19,535 bases of DNA from JBKQWK01 sp052139595 (GTDB taxonomy: Bacteria; Actinomycetota; Thermoleophilia; UBA2241): positions 1 through 19,535 of the forward strand of contig JBKQWK010000316.1 in NCBI GenBank assembly GCA_052139595.1, read 5' to 3'. Position 1 is the stretch's first letter, and every line of letters begins with the position of its first letter. Under the pieces are notes generated by a model. The model was not told the DNA's origin. It saw nothing but the letters and a program-made list of their open reading frames with translations, and ran no database searches. Below are positions 13,490-19,535 of the stretch, one piece after another. The position numbers and the translations under genes are program-made.

Positions 13490-14893
13490 TCAGCTGCCGA
13501 GACTCCCGCGCAGGGCAATGATCCGTAAAAGGGCGGCCTGAAAGGCCGCCTTGTTCAGCTGGCTGTCAAGGTACGCCGCGTCAAGGCCGGCCTTCGCCTG
13601 CTCACCCTCCGTGATGTTGCCGTCGGAGCAGAGGATAAGGTCCATACCGGCCCCGGCGGCCAGCAGCGCCCGTTGACTGAAGCTGCCAAAAGCAGTCAGC
13701 GCCCCGGCCTCCAGAGCATCGGTTACGGTCACGCCCTCAAACTGCAGGTCGTCACGCAGCTGACCCTCGACGATGGCGGGCGAAAACCCGGCCGGCAGGT
13801 GGGCAGCGAGGGCCGGGTAGATCGCCCAGCTGACCATGACCAGGTGCACGCCGGCACTGATTGCTGCCTTATAGGGCAGCTCGTCGATCGTTGTCAGTGT
13901 CTGGCGGGAGAGATTTAAAGTCACCGGGCGCAGGTCGGTGTTCCGCGTCTGCGTGGCCGCCCCCAGGCCGGGAAAGTGCTTGGCAGTGGCAGCCACAGCT
14001 TCCTGTTGTTGCGCTTGAATGAAGTCGGCGCCGAGGGCTGAGACGACGGCCGGATTCATGCTGTAGGAGCGGCCTTCCCGATCGTCAAAGTCGTTCGCCT
14101 GGCGGTAGACGTCAAGTACTGGCGCCAGGTTGACGTTCATGCCGACGCGGCGCAGGTTTGCACCGGCACCGCTACCGGCCGCGGTCGCCTGTGCAGCGGG
14201 GTCAGCTGAGGCGCCGATCTGCTTTTCCGAGAGGAGCGGTGCCCCCGGCAGACGACGTACCTCGCCGCCCTCCTGGTCGGTCATGAGCAGAAGCGGCGCT
14301 TTGACCGGGTCGGTCGCACTGGCAGCCGCCTTTTTCAGCGTCGCGATGACCTTCGTGATCTGGGCGTCGCTTTCGATGTTGTCGCTAAAGAAGATCACCC
14401 CGGCCGCCTCACCGTGACTGATCAGGGCAAGCAGCGCGGCCGGTGGCGTGAGACCCTTGTAGCTGTAGATGACGCGCTGGCCGGCCATCTGCAGGGGTGA
14501 GAGCCTGGTGAGGGCGGCGGCCGTCGGGGTTGGGGTGGCGGCAGGAATGAGCGGCGGCAGCGCGGTCGGGGCCGCGGTCAGAGTGGGAGTCGACAGCGAG
14601 GTCGGCGACGGAGTCGTCAGCGACGTGGGCGTCGTCGTCGGCGAAGCCGGCGGGTTGGCAGCTGAACTTGGTCCGCCAGTGGCGACGGAAGCAGTGGCGG
14701 AGGCGGAGGCCACGGCGAGCGGCTGTGGTTGACCGTGACCTTGGCCATGACCACGCAGCACCGCCCAGGCAACACCGGCCACGGCCGCCAGAGCGATCAG
14801 GAGCATCGCGCCCACGAGCAGACGCCGCCCTCGGCGGCGATATCTAGCGTGGTAGACATGGGCGCTGTGATGCTGCTGGTTTGACGGACTCAT
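13490..14893 (-). CDS. Membrane-anchored glycoside hydrolase family 3 protein (NagZ-like)
   Basis: A 467-aa protein: basic N-terminus, one transmembrane anchor (about 25-46), a Ser/Thr/Pro/Ala-rich stalk (about 55-128), then a GH3 N-terminal barrel (130-467) facing the cell exterior. GH3 enzymes of the NagZ type remove beta-N-acetylglucosamine from peptidoglycan fragments. Visible motifs: LLMTDQEGGEVRRL (203-215), NVNLAPVLDV, KHFPGLG (305-311) and VTVTDALEAGAL, where Asp392 fits the nucleophile. The His-containing loop that supplies the NagZ acid/base (KHFPGHG...DSH) here reads KHFPGLGAATQTRNTD, so the His is absent; hydrolytic specificity or activity is uncertain. GAGGAAG precedes the ATG. 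The last 15 codons contain a terminator-like hairpin. Flanking genes do not suggest an operon. Confidence 0.88.
   Translation of the reverse strand: MSPSNQQHHSAHVYHARYRRRGRRLLVGAMLLIALAAVAGVAWAVLRGHGQGHGQPQPLAVASASATASVATGGPSSAANPPASPTTTPTSLTTPSPTSLSTPTLTAAPTALPPLIPAATPTPTAAALTRLSPLQMAGQRVIYSYKGLTPPAALLALISHGEAAGVIFFSDNIESDAQITKVIATLKKAAASATDPVKAPLLLMTDQEGGEVRRLPGAPLLSEKQIGASADPAAQATAAGSGAGANLRRVGMNVNLAPVLDVYRQANDFDDREGRSYSMNPAVVSALGADFIQAQQQEAVAATAKHFPGLGAATQTRNTDLRPVTLNLSRQTLTTIDELPYKAAISAGVHLVMVSWAIYPALAAHLPAGFSPAIVEGQLRDDLQFEGVTVTDALEAGALTAFGSFSQRALLAAGAGMDLILCSDGNITEGEQAKAGLDAAYLDSQLNKAAFQAALLRIIALRGSLGS
13527..13552 (-). terminator. Terminator-like hairpin inside the 3' end of the GH3 gene
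   Basis: On the minus strand a stem GGCGGCC / GGCCGCC with a five-base loop (TTTCA), extendable by two further pairs, is followed by CTTTTAC. It has the shape of an intrinsic terminator but lies about 13 codons before the GH3 stop, so it would either cut the message short or be ignored while ribosomes cover it. Confidence 0.4.
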
Positions 14894-14969
14894 CGCTTCC
14901 TCATCGGGATCTCTCTTCCCGCACAGCCCGTACCCCCACCCGTTCGACCGACGAGACCTCAGATCCTCT

Positions 14970-15563
14970 TCACGACGTCCGTCTCGGCGAGAGCGACCGC
15001 AGGCGCGGCATCAAAAATCCAACCGCGCGCTGGTAGTCGGCGTACTCGTCACCGAACTCGGTGAGCAGAAAGCGTTCCTCAGTCCGGCCCTTATGCCAGA
15101 CGGCGGCGACCATGACGACCAGCCCGAGGAGACCGCGGGTCTTTCCCACAGCGAGGGCCATGCCCAGCACAATGAGAATGTCGCCGCTGTAGATGGGATT
15201 CCTGACCAGGGCGTAGGGCCCGCTGCGTATCAGCTGATGGCCCCTCTTGATTGTCACGGCGGCGCTCCAGTTAGCGCCCAGAATGCGTCGCGCCCAGATG
15301 GCAAGCGCAACACCGGTCACCACTACAGCCACGCCGCTGATCTCAAAGAACGGCGTCTCGGGCAAAAACCGCTGGTTGAGCGGCCCGATGTGAATCGTCG
15401 GCCAGGCAAGTACGTAGGCAAGAACTAAGAGGCCGGCGTGGAGGCGGCTCCACAGCATTGAGTCCGACTGCTTGGTTGACTTGACCGTCCGTGCGGCAAC
15501 GATCCAGTAGCCGCCGAGCACAACCAGGCAGAGAACGATCATCTGGCTGTAGACGCTGGACAT
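14970..15563 (-). CDS. Isoprenylcysteine carboxyl methyltransferase-like membrane protein
   Basis: A 197-aa integral membrane protein of the ICMT/phospholipid methyltransferase family, whose members use S-adenosylmethionine in the membrane. About five hydrophobic segments are visible. The conserved C-terminal core is present: GPYALVRNPIYSGDIL (about 115-130), which forms the SAM site, and EERFLLTEFGDEYADYQ (about 164-180). Start 15563 (MSSVYSQM) is chosen over 15605 because AAGGGG lies just before it. Bacterial members are mostly uncharacterised and have no prenylated protein substrate, so I would not infer the substrate. It is 76 nt upstream of the GH3 gene on the same strand and could be cotranscribed with it. 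Confidence 0.87.
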   Translation of the reverse strand: MSSVYSQMIVLCLVVLGGYWIVAARTVKSTKQSDSMLWSRLHAGLLVLAYVLAWPTIHIGPLNQRFLPETPFFEISGVAVVVTGVALAIWARRILGANWSAAVTIKRGHQLIRSGPYALVRNPIYSGDILIVLGMALAVGKTRGLLGLVVMVAAVWHKGRTEERFLLTEFGDEYADYQRAVGFLMPRLRSLSPRRTS

Positions 15564-15733
15564 GTCACCCCTTCGATCGCCGCCGTTTTGGGAAACGCCA
15601 GCCATAGTCTAGCGCGAGCTGCAGCATTGCCCGTGCGGCCACGACCTCCTGGGGTCACATCTCGTGGGCGATCGGAGCCGCGGTGGTTCGGCCCGGCGTG
15701 CTCCGGCGCCGGCCAGACGTCTTCTTCATCCGT

Positions 15734-16207
15734 CTAACGGGCGACCGGCAGGCGTACGTCGGTGACGAAGTCGGCCGGCGCGGCGCCACTGTCGCTGCCA
15801 ACCAGGTAGACCTCGCTGACCGGACCGGTAACCGCATAGCCCAGAGAGTTCAGTTCGGCGGTAAGGGCGGCGTAGCCGGTGCCGATCTCCTCGTAAGGCC
15901 CCTTGTGGGTGGTAACGAGAGCGTAGTGCGCCGGCATGGTGTCGATGAGCACATCGTCGACAGTATCGGGCATCTCGTCATCGGGCCCGAGGGCGATCGG
16001 CAGAGCCACCTCGTAGTCGGCGTCATCGGGGTCGGCGAGATCCAAGTCGAAGCGCGCCATCGGCGGCCCGGCCGGCGACAGGCCGGCCGCGGCAACAGCA
16101 GCATAGAGTCGGGCAAATGGCTGGCGCATGTGCCGCACCGAGCCGTGCTCAGCGAGGTAAGCGATCACCTGCTCCGGTATCGCAATGAGTTCGACTGCAT
16201 TGGCCAC
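15734..16207 (-). CDS. GyrI-like effector-binding domain protein
   Basis: A 157-aa stand-alone small-molecule-binding domain (GyrI-like/AraC effector-binding, SHS2-type fold), as found in SbmC/GyrI and at the C-terminus of MerR and AraC regulators. Features are VELIAIPEQVIAYLAEHGSV at the start, ARLYAAVAAAGL, MARFDLDLADPDDADYEVALPI, and ALVTTHKGPYEEIGTGYAAL followed by VSEVYLVG near the end. There is no DNA-binding domain. Start GTG 16207 is chosen because AAAGGAG precedes it by 5 nt; the frame is open upstream to an ATG at 16288 but that stretch shows no homology. It may bind or neutralise a toxic compound or feed a separate regulator; function is not known. It lies between the dehydrogenase and the methyltransferase-like gene, same strand. 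Confidence 0.85.
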   Translation of the reverse strand: MANAVELIAIPEQVIAYLAEHGSVRHMRQPFARLYAAVAAAGLSPAGPPMARFDLDLADPDDADYEVALPIALGPDDEMPDTVDDVLIDTMPAHYALVTTHKGPYEEIGTGYAALTAELNSLGYAVTGPVSEVYLVGSDSGAAPADFVTDVRLPVAR

Positions 16208-16309
16208 GAGGACTCCTTTGCTACGTGATGACAGTATTGTGTTCACGTTACCCGCTGACACTCGGCAGGCAACGGATTCCTGGCCCACACGCCGGCGCTG
16301 CCTGGTGAC

Positions 16310-17521
16310 CTACCTTATCTGCAGCACCGCCGCACCGCGAATGCGACTCTCCTTGAGGGCGAGGAGCGCCTCGTTGGCCTGTTCAAGCGCAAAGACCTCC
16401 ACCTCGGTGCGCACCGGCACCTGCGGCGCCAGGGCAAGCAGCTCACGCGCATCGGCGCGGGTGTTGTTGGCGACGCTGCGCACGACACGCTCGTCGTAGA
16501 TCAACGGATAGTCGATCGGCGGGATCGGCGTCGAGTAGATCCCGCCCAGCGCCACGATGCCGCCTTTACGCAGGCTCTTGAGAGCATCGATGACCAGATC
16601 GCCAGCCGGAGCGAAGATGACCGCCGCATCAAGTCGCGGCGGCGGGGTGGCGGCACCGTCGGAGCCGGCAATGGAGCCGGCGGCGGCGGAACCTTCGGAG
16701 AAGGCGGTGGCGAAGCCGCTTTCGCCGGCGCTGCCGGCCCAGACGGCCCCCAGTTCGAGCGCCAGGCGACGATGCTCGACGCCGCGCGTGAAAACGGCCA
16801 CCTCCCAGCCGAGATGACGGGCCACCTGCAGACCTATGTGAGCCGCGGCACCGAAGCCGTACAGGCCCAGGCGACGCGGCTGCCGCCGGAGAAGCGGTGG
16901 GTCATCAACCTCTCCCGCCACTGTCTGACGACTGCCAGCCGGAGAACCCCCGGGCAGGGTCACCTGATCGAGCACGCCGGCGAGCCGCAGGCCACGATAG
17001 CCAATGATGCCGGCACACAGCAGCGGTGCTACGGCGAGGTCGGCCATGTCGGGCAGGCGATAAGTGAAGGCTGCGGGAGCGACGACGTACTCGGCATAGC
17101 CGCCATCGACGTCGTAGCCGGTAAACTGCGCCTCTTCGCAGAGGTTTTCCTGACCGCTGCGGCAGTACACGCAGTGACCGCAGGTGCGGTGTAGCCAGGG
17201 CACACCGGCGCGTTCGCCCAGACGAAGAGGGGCAGCGGCAGGATCACCGCTGGCCGGCACGTCGGCGGCACCGGGGCCGAAGGCGACAACGTCGCCGACG
17301 ATCTGGTGGCCGGGCACAACCGGCGATTTATGCGGCCGCAACTCGCCTTCAACAGTGTGCAGATCGGTGTGGCAGATGCCGCAGGCGAGCACCCGCAAGA
17401 GCACCTCGCCGGGGCCGGGCTGCGGCACCGGTAGCTCAACCAGCTCGAGCGGCCGCTCGCCTACGGCCCGCGGCCTCTGCAAGAGCATGGCCTTCATCGT
17501 CGCTGGTAACTCACCGTTCAT
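16310..17521 (-). CDS. Zinc-dependent alcohol dehydrogenase with three low-complexity insertions
   Basis: A medium-chain dehydrogenase/reductase oxidising or reducing alcohols and aldehydes with NAD(P). Catalytic zinc ligands are Cys47 (CGICHTDLH), His72 (GHQIVG) and probably Cys169; structural zinc is bound by Cys114, 117, 120 and 128 (CGHCVYCRSGQENLC). The nucleotide loop is LGLYGFGAAAHIG (218-230). The family (adh_fam_2 type, close relatives about 330-345 aa) is shorter than these 403 residues: extra sequence lies at about 88-101, 184-216 and 264-295, and is rich in Ala, Gly, Ser and Pro. The second falls between the catalytic domain and the Rossmann glycine loop, the third within the Rossmann domain. 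GGGGAGG lies before the ATG. The frame is uninterrupted, so the insertions do not break the gene. Confidence 0.92.
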   Translation of the reverse strand: MNGELPATMKAMLLQRPRAVGERPLELVELPVPQPGPGEVLLRVLACGICHTDLHTVEGELRPHKSPVVPGHQIVGDVVAFGPGAADVPASGDPAAAPLRLGERAGVPWLHRTCGHCVYCRSGQENLCEEAQFTGYDVDGGYAEYVVAPAAFTYRLPDMADLAVAPLLCAGIIGYRGLRLAGVLDQVTLPGGSPAGSRQTVAGEVDDPPLLRRQPRRLGLYGFGAAAHIGLQVARHLGWEVAVFTRGVEHRRLALELGAVWAGSAGESGFATAFSEGSAAAGSIAGSDGAATPPPRLDAAVIFAPAGDLVIDALKSLRKGGIVALGGIYSTPIPPIDYPLIYDERVVRSVANNTRADARELLALAPQVPVRTEVEVFALEQANEALLALKESRIRGAAVLQIR

Positions 17522-17651
17522 TCTGCCTCCCCTGCACGTAGCCGTGGCCGCACCGGCGATCCCTGCCGCGACATGTCCTCTTACTCACTATGACCGCTTC
17601 GCGCCACGTCGGAACCCTACCGGCGAACTGTACCTTTGACCGCTGCATGGT

Positions 17652-18395
17652 TCATTGATCGATCACCGCCCGCGCCGCAGCGTCAAACGGATTCGTGCGC
17701 ACAGCAAGCGAATAGAGGTAGGGATAACTTACACGCAGATGATCCATGTAGTGTAGCCACTGCTCGATCAGCTGACCGTAGGCACGTTCGATGTCGTGTG
17801 ACAGGTGATTCAGATCGGCTGCCGGCAGCCCAGCCAGCGAGTCGCGGGCACAGAGCTCCTCCGTCAAGTGCAGGACCGCCCAGAGGAGGTCGGTGAACGC
17901 CTCATGATCGAGCAGATTGGGGTTCTGCAGCAGGGCGAGGAGAAATCCCCGCTGGCCGCTGAGAAAGCAGCGCAGCTCGTCGAGGTCGCCCAAGCGCGCG
18001 TTAGCGGGCTGAGAACGCTGGCGCAAGCGGCGCGCCGCCGCAGCGTACTCCTCCTGCTGCCAGTTGCCGCCCGGCAGTAGAACGGCACGGGTCTGCGGTG
18101 CCTGAGGGTCAAAGACTGACAAGCGCCTGGCTAGCTGATTGCCGACCTCGCTGTAGAAAGCACCGATCACCATGTTCAGCTTGTGCAGCAGGGCCCGCTT
18201 TTCACGCCACGCCAGGAGGGCACTCAGGATCAGCGTCACGAAGAGCACCGAGATCGGCAAGAAGGCGAGATCCTGCGTGAGGTACAGCAGCGTCGTGCGG
18301 ACGTTGCCAAAGACGGCATATTCGATGAGGTAGATGACAGCCGACACGGCCACCAGACCGATGCCGAGCGTCAACCTCCAGTGGGGTCTGCGCAT
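17652..18395 (-). CDS. Two-TM conserved hypothetical protein
   Basis: A 247-aa protein with two N-terminal transmembrane helices (about 9-29 and 40-62) and a long cytoplasmic helical domain. The stretch following the second helix, WREKRALLHKLNMVIGAFYSEVGNQLARRLS, is a signature I have seen in a family of uncharacterised proteins in Chloroflexota and archaea; it has no assigned function. The C-terminal half (about 120-247) is all helix, with leucines and aromatic pairs (LLDHEAFTDLLWAVLHLTEEL). There is no Shine-Dalgarno sequence; instead TACAAT ends 6 nt before the ATG. Divergent from the PfkB kinase, downstream of nothing obvious. Role unknown, possibly a membrane sensor or scaffold. Confidence 0.85.
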   Translation of the reverse strand: MRRPHWRLTLGIGLVAVSAVIYLIEYAVFGNVRTTLLYLTQDLAFLPISVLFVTLILSALLAWREKRALLHKLNMVIGAFYSEVGNQLARRLSVFDPQAPQTRAVLLPGGNWQQEEYAAAARRLRQRSQPANARLGDLDELRCFLSGQRGFLLALLQNPNLLDHEAFTDLLWAVLHLTEELCARDSLAGLPAADLNHLSHDIERAYGQLIEQWLHYMDHLRVSYPYLYSLAVRTNPFDAAARAVIDQ

Positions 18396-18401
18396 GAGGC
18401 G

Positions 18402-18407
18402 ATTGTA
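18402..18407 (-). promoter_or_regulatory. Possible -10 for a leaderless transcript of the two-TM gene
   Basis: On the minus strand TACAAT (five of six consensus bases) ends 6 nt before the ATG, the spacing described for leaderless genes in actinobacteria and Deinococcus-Thermus. No Shine-Dalgarno sequence is present. No clear -35. Confidence 0.5.
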
Positions 18408-18560
18408 CCGTTAGAAAACAGCGCCGTGTTTGCCGCCTCTGAGAGCCTGGGTTACGATCACGACCGTGGCCAACGTGTTTCCTCAGAACGAAAGACGATC
18501 GACGCCGCGCGTCATGTGCTTAATACGCACCGCCGGGCAACCGCACGCTGAAGCTGTCGC

Positions 18561-19535
18561 GTGACCTTCGTCATCTGCCCAAATCTCGCCGTCGACCGCG
18601 TCGTGCGTCTGCCCAAACTGGCGGCCGGCACAACCATGCGCGGCGACTGCCTCATGCAGCAAGCCGGCGGCAAAGGCAGCAACGTCGTGCGGGCGCTGGC
18701 GCAGCTGGGCGGCCGCGGTCTGCTCGGCGGCTTCGCCGCCGGGCACACCGGCCGCCTGATCGTCGACCTGGCAGCCGGTGAAGGACTCGACCTCAAGCCG
18801 GTTCTCGTCGCCGGCGAGTCACGCATTTCGACTGTCGTCCTCGAAGCGAACGGCCGGCGCACTGATTTCTTCGAACGCGGTCCACGCGTGAGCAGTGGCC
18901 ACGAGCGGGCGCTCCTGGAGCTGGTGGCAACACGGCCGGCGGCCAATGGCGAGTGGGCAGTGGTCGACGGATTGGCGCCCGTCGGTGTGGCGCCCGACTT
19001 TTACGCGCGGCTTGTCGTGGCGCTGCACGCCGCCGGCTACCGCGTCCTGCTCGACGCCGAGGGCGACCAGCTCCGGCATGCCCTCCCGGCCCAGCCGGAG
19101 TTGGTCAAGATCAACCTGCATGAAGCACAGACGGCAACGCCAGTCGACGACGCGAGGGGCGCTGCCGGCGCCACGGCGGCCGGAGAAGCCTGCCGCCGGC
19201 TCGTCGCCGCCGGCGCCGGCGCCTCGATTGTCACCCTCGGCGGCGACGGCGCCGTCGCCTTGTTCGGCGGCACAACCTCGCTGATCGAGTCCGAGACGGA
19301 GACGCTCTCCGTCACCTCGTCTGCCGGCTCGTCTGCCACCCTGCGGGCTTCCGCGTCTGGCGCCGCATCAGCTGCCGCGTGTGCCGACTCGTCTGACGCC
19401 GCATCTGCCAGCTCGTCAGGAGTGCGCGGCCTTTGGCGCGTGCTGTCGCCAACTGTGCAGGTCGCCAATCAAGTCGGCTCGGGCGACTGCTTCGCCGCTG
19501 CCTTCATCCTGGCCTGCGAACGCGGAGAGTCGGTC
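18561..19535 (+). CDS. PfkB family sugar kinase, 1-phosphofructokinase/tagatose-6-phosphate kinase type (cut by right edge)
   Basis: Phosphorylates a sugar phosphate or related compound with ATP; closest in outline to FruK/LacC. 325 codons are present. Motifs: substrate site PNLAVDRVVRL (7-17), GGKGSNVVRAL (36-46), KINLHEAQ (183-190), VTLGGDGA (224-231) and the anion-hole/catalytic-base motif VGSGDCFAAAF (305-315, base Asp309). The GTG start is fixed by an in-frame TGA 9 nt upstream; no strong Shine-Dalgarno sequence. Oddity: between GGDGA and GSGD about 50 residues (239-288) of Ala/Ser-rich low-complexity sequence replace the short beta-hairpin usual there, without breaking the frame. Divergent from the two-TM gene. 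I do not assign FruK because there is no PTS gene to confirm fructose. Confidence 0.9.
   Translation, partial: MTFVICPNLAVDRVVRLPKLAAGTTMRGDCLMQQAGGKGSNVVRALAQLGGRGLLGGFAAGHTGRLIVDLAAGEGLDLKPVLVAGESRISTVVLEANGRRTDFFERGPRVSSGHERALLELVATRPAANGEWAVVDGLAPVGVAPDFYARLVVALHAAGYRVLLDAEGDQLRHALPAQPELVKINLHEAQTATPVDDARGAAGATAAGEACRRLVAAGAGASIVTLGGDGAVALFGGTTSLIESETETLSVTSSAGSSATLRASASGAASAAACADSSDAASASSSGVRGLWRVLSPTVQVANQVGSGDCFAAAFILACERGESV
19275..19424 (+). repeat. Low-complexity Ser/Ala insertion in the PfkB gene
   Basis: Runs of degenerate TCGTCTGCC, GCCGCATCAGCTGCC and GCCGCATCTGCC units encode about 50 residues of mostly Ser, Ala, Asp and Gly (residues 239-288). The units are imperfect but cluster closely and keep the frame, suggesting repeat expansion by slippage. 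Confidence 0.7.

Noticed and set aside
13249..13518. An 89-codon frame overlapping the gap between the GH3 gene and the small hypothetical gene
   Set aside because: Overlaps both neighbours' coding ends, Arg/Pro/Gly-rich, no ribosome-binding site.
15690..15733. Imperfect GC-rich inverted repeat after the GyrI-like gene
   Set aside because: The arms match only with a bulge and no T-run follows; in such GC-rich sequence this is close to background.

Overview
The window is GC-rich bacterial DNA carrying 18 genes, two of them cut by the window edges, with no rRNA, tRNA, transposase, integrase or CRISPR array that I can see. Most starts have a good Shine-Dalgarno sequence (AAGGAG, GGAGG, AGGGG types), but a few genes have none and instead have a TATAAT-like hexamer 5-7 nt before the start codon, which suggests some leaderless transcripts. 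High GC, the many Ala-rich proteins, a corrinoid-type MttB family protein, hemE-hemH-hemG clustering and the two-TM protein family at 17.7-18.4 kb would fit Chloroflexota (actinobacteria are the alternative). This assignment is inference from protein style, not a search.

Left part (1-3932, minus strand): a haem operon read hemE -> hemH -> hemG (hemG cut by the left edge), preceded by a small zinc-ribbon protein that ends in a perfect 24-bp palindrome, and by a MoeB/ThiF-type E1-like adenylyltransferase. hemH and hemG overlap by one base. A 140-bp gap between hemE and hemH holds three 21-bp imperfect tandem repeats.

Middle (4098-10228): on the plus strand a phytoene-desaturase-like FAD oxidoreductase and a membrane acyltransferase with a strong extended -10 promoter and a possible 14-codon leader peptide that overlaps its start. 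An 82-bp nested palindrome then separates it from a minus-strand block: an unrecognised 202-aa protein, an MttB-family (trimethylamine/betaine-type) methyltransferase without an amber codon, and an enolase-superfamily enzyme. The last two look like one catabolic unit, with the enolase-type gene upstream.

Around 10.2-12.9 kb, divergent from that unit, lies the most unusual gene: a 786-aa protein that joins a MerR/excisionase-type DNA-binding helix-turn-helix, a GAF-like domain, an apparently complete HD-GYP phosphodiesterase domain and an apparently complete GGDEF diguanylate cyclase domain. It would be a c-di-GMP-making and c-di-GMP-breaking enzyme that can also bind DNA.

Right part (12984-18395, minus strand): a run of ordinary, probably separately transcribed genes (small hypothetical protein, membrane-anchored GH3 glycosidase-like lipoprotein-free protein, isoprenylcysteine methyltransferase-like membrane enzyme, GyrI-like effector-binding protein, zinc alcohol dehydrogenase, two-TM hypothetical protein), followed by a plus-strand PfkB/1-phosphofructokinase-type sugar kinase cut by the right edge. 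A recurring oddity is in-frame insertion of Ala/Ser/Gly/Pro-rich low-complexity sequence into otherwise conserved enzymes (the alcohol dehydrogenase and the kinase).
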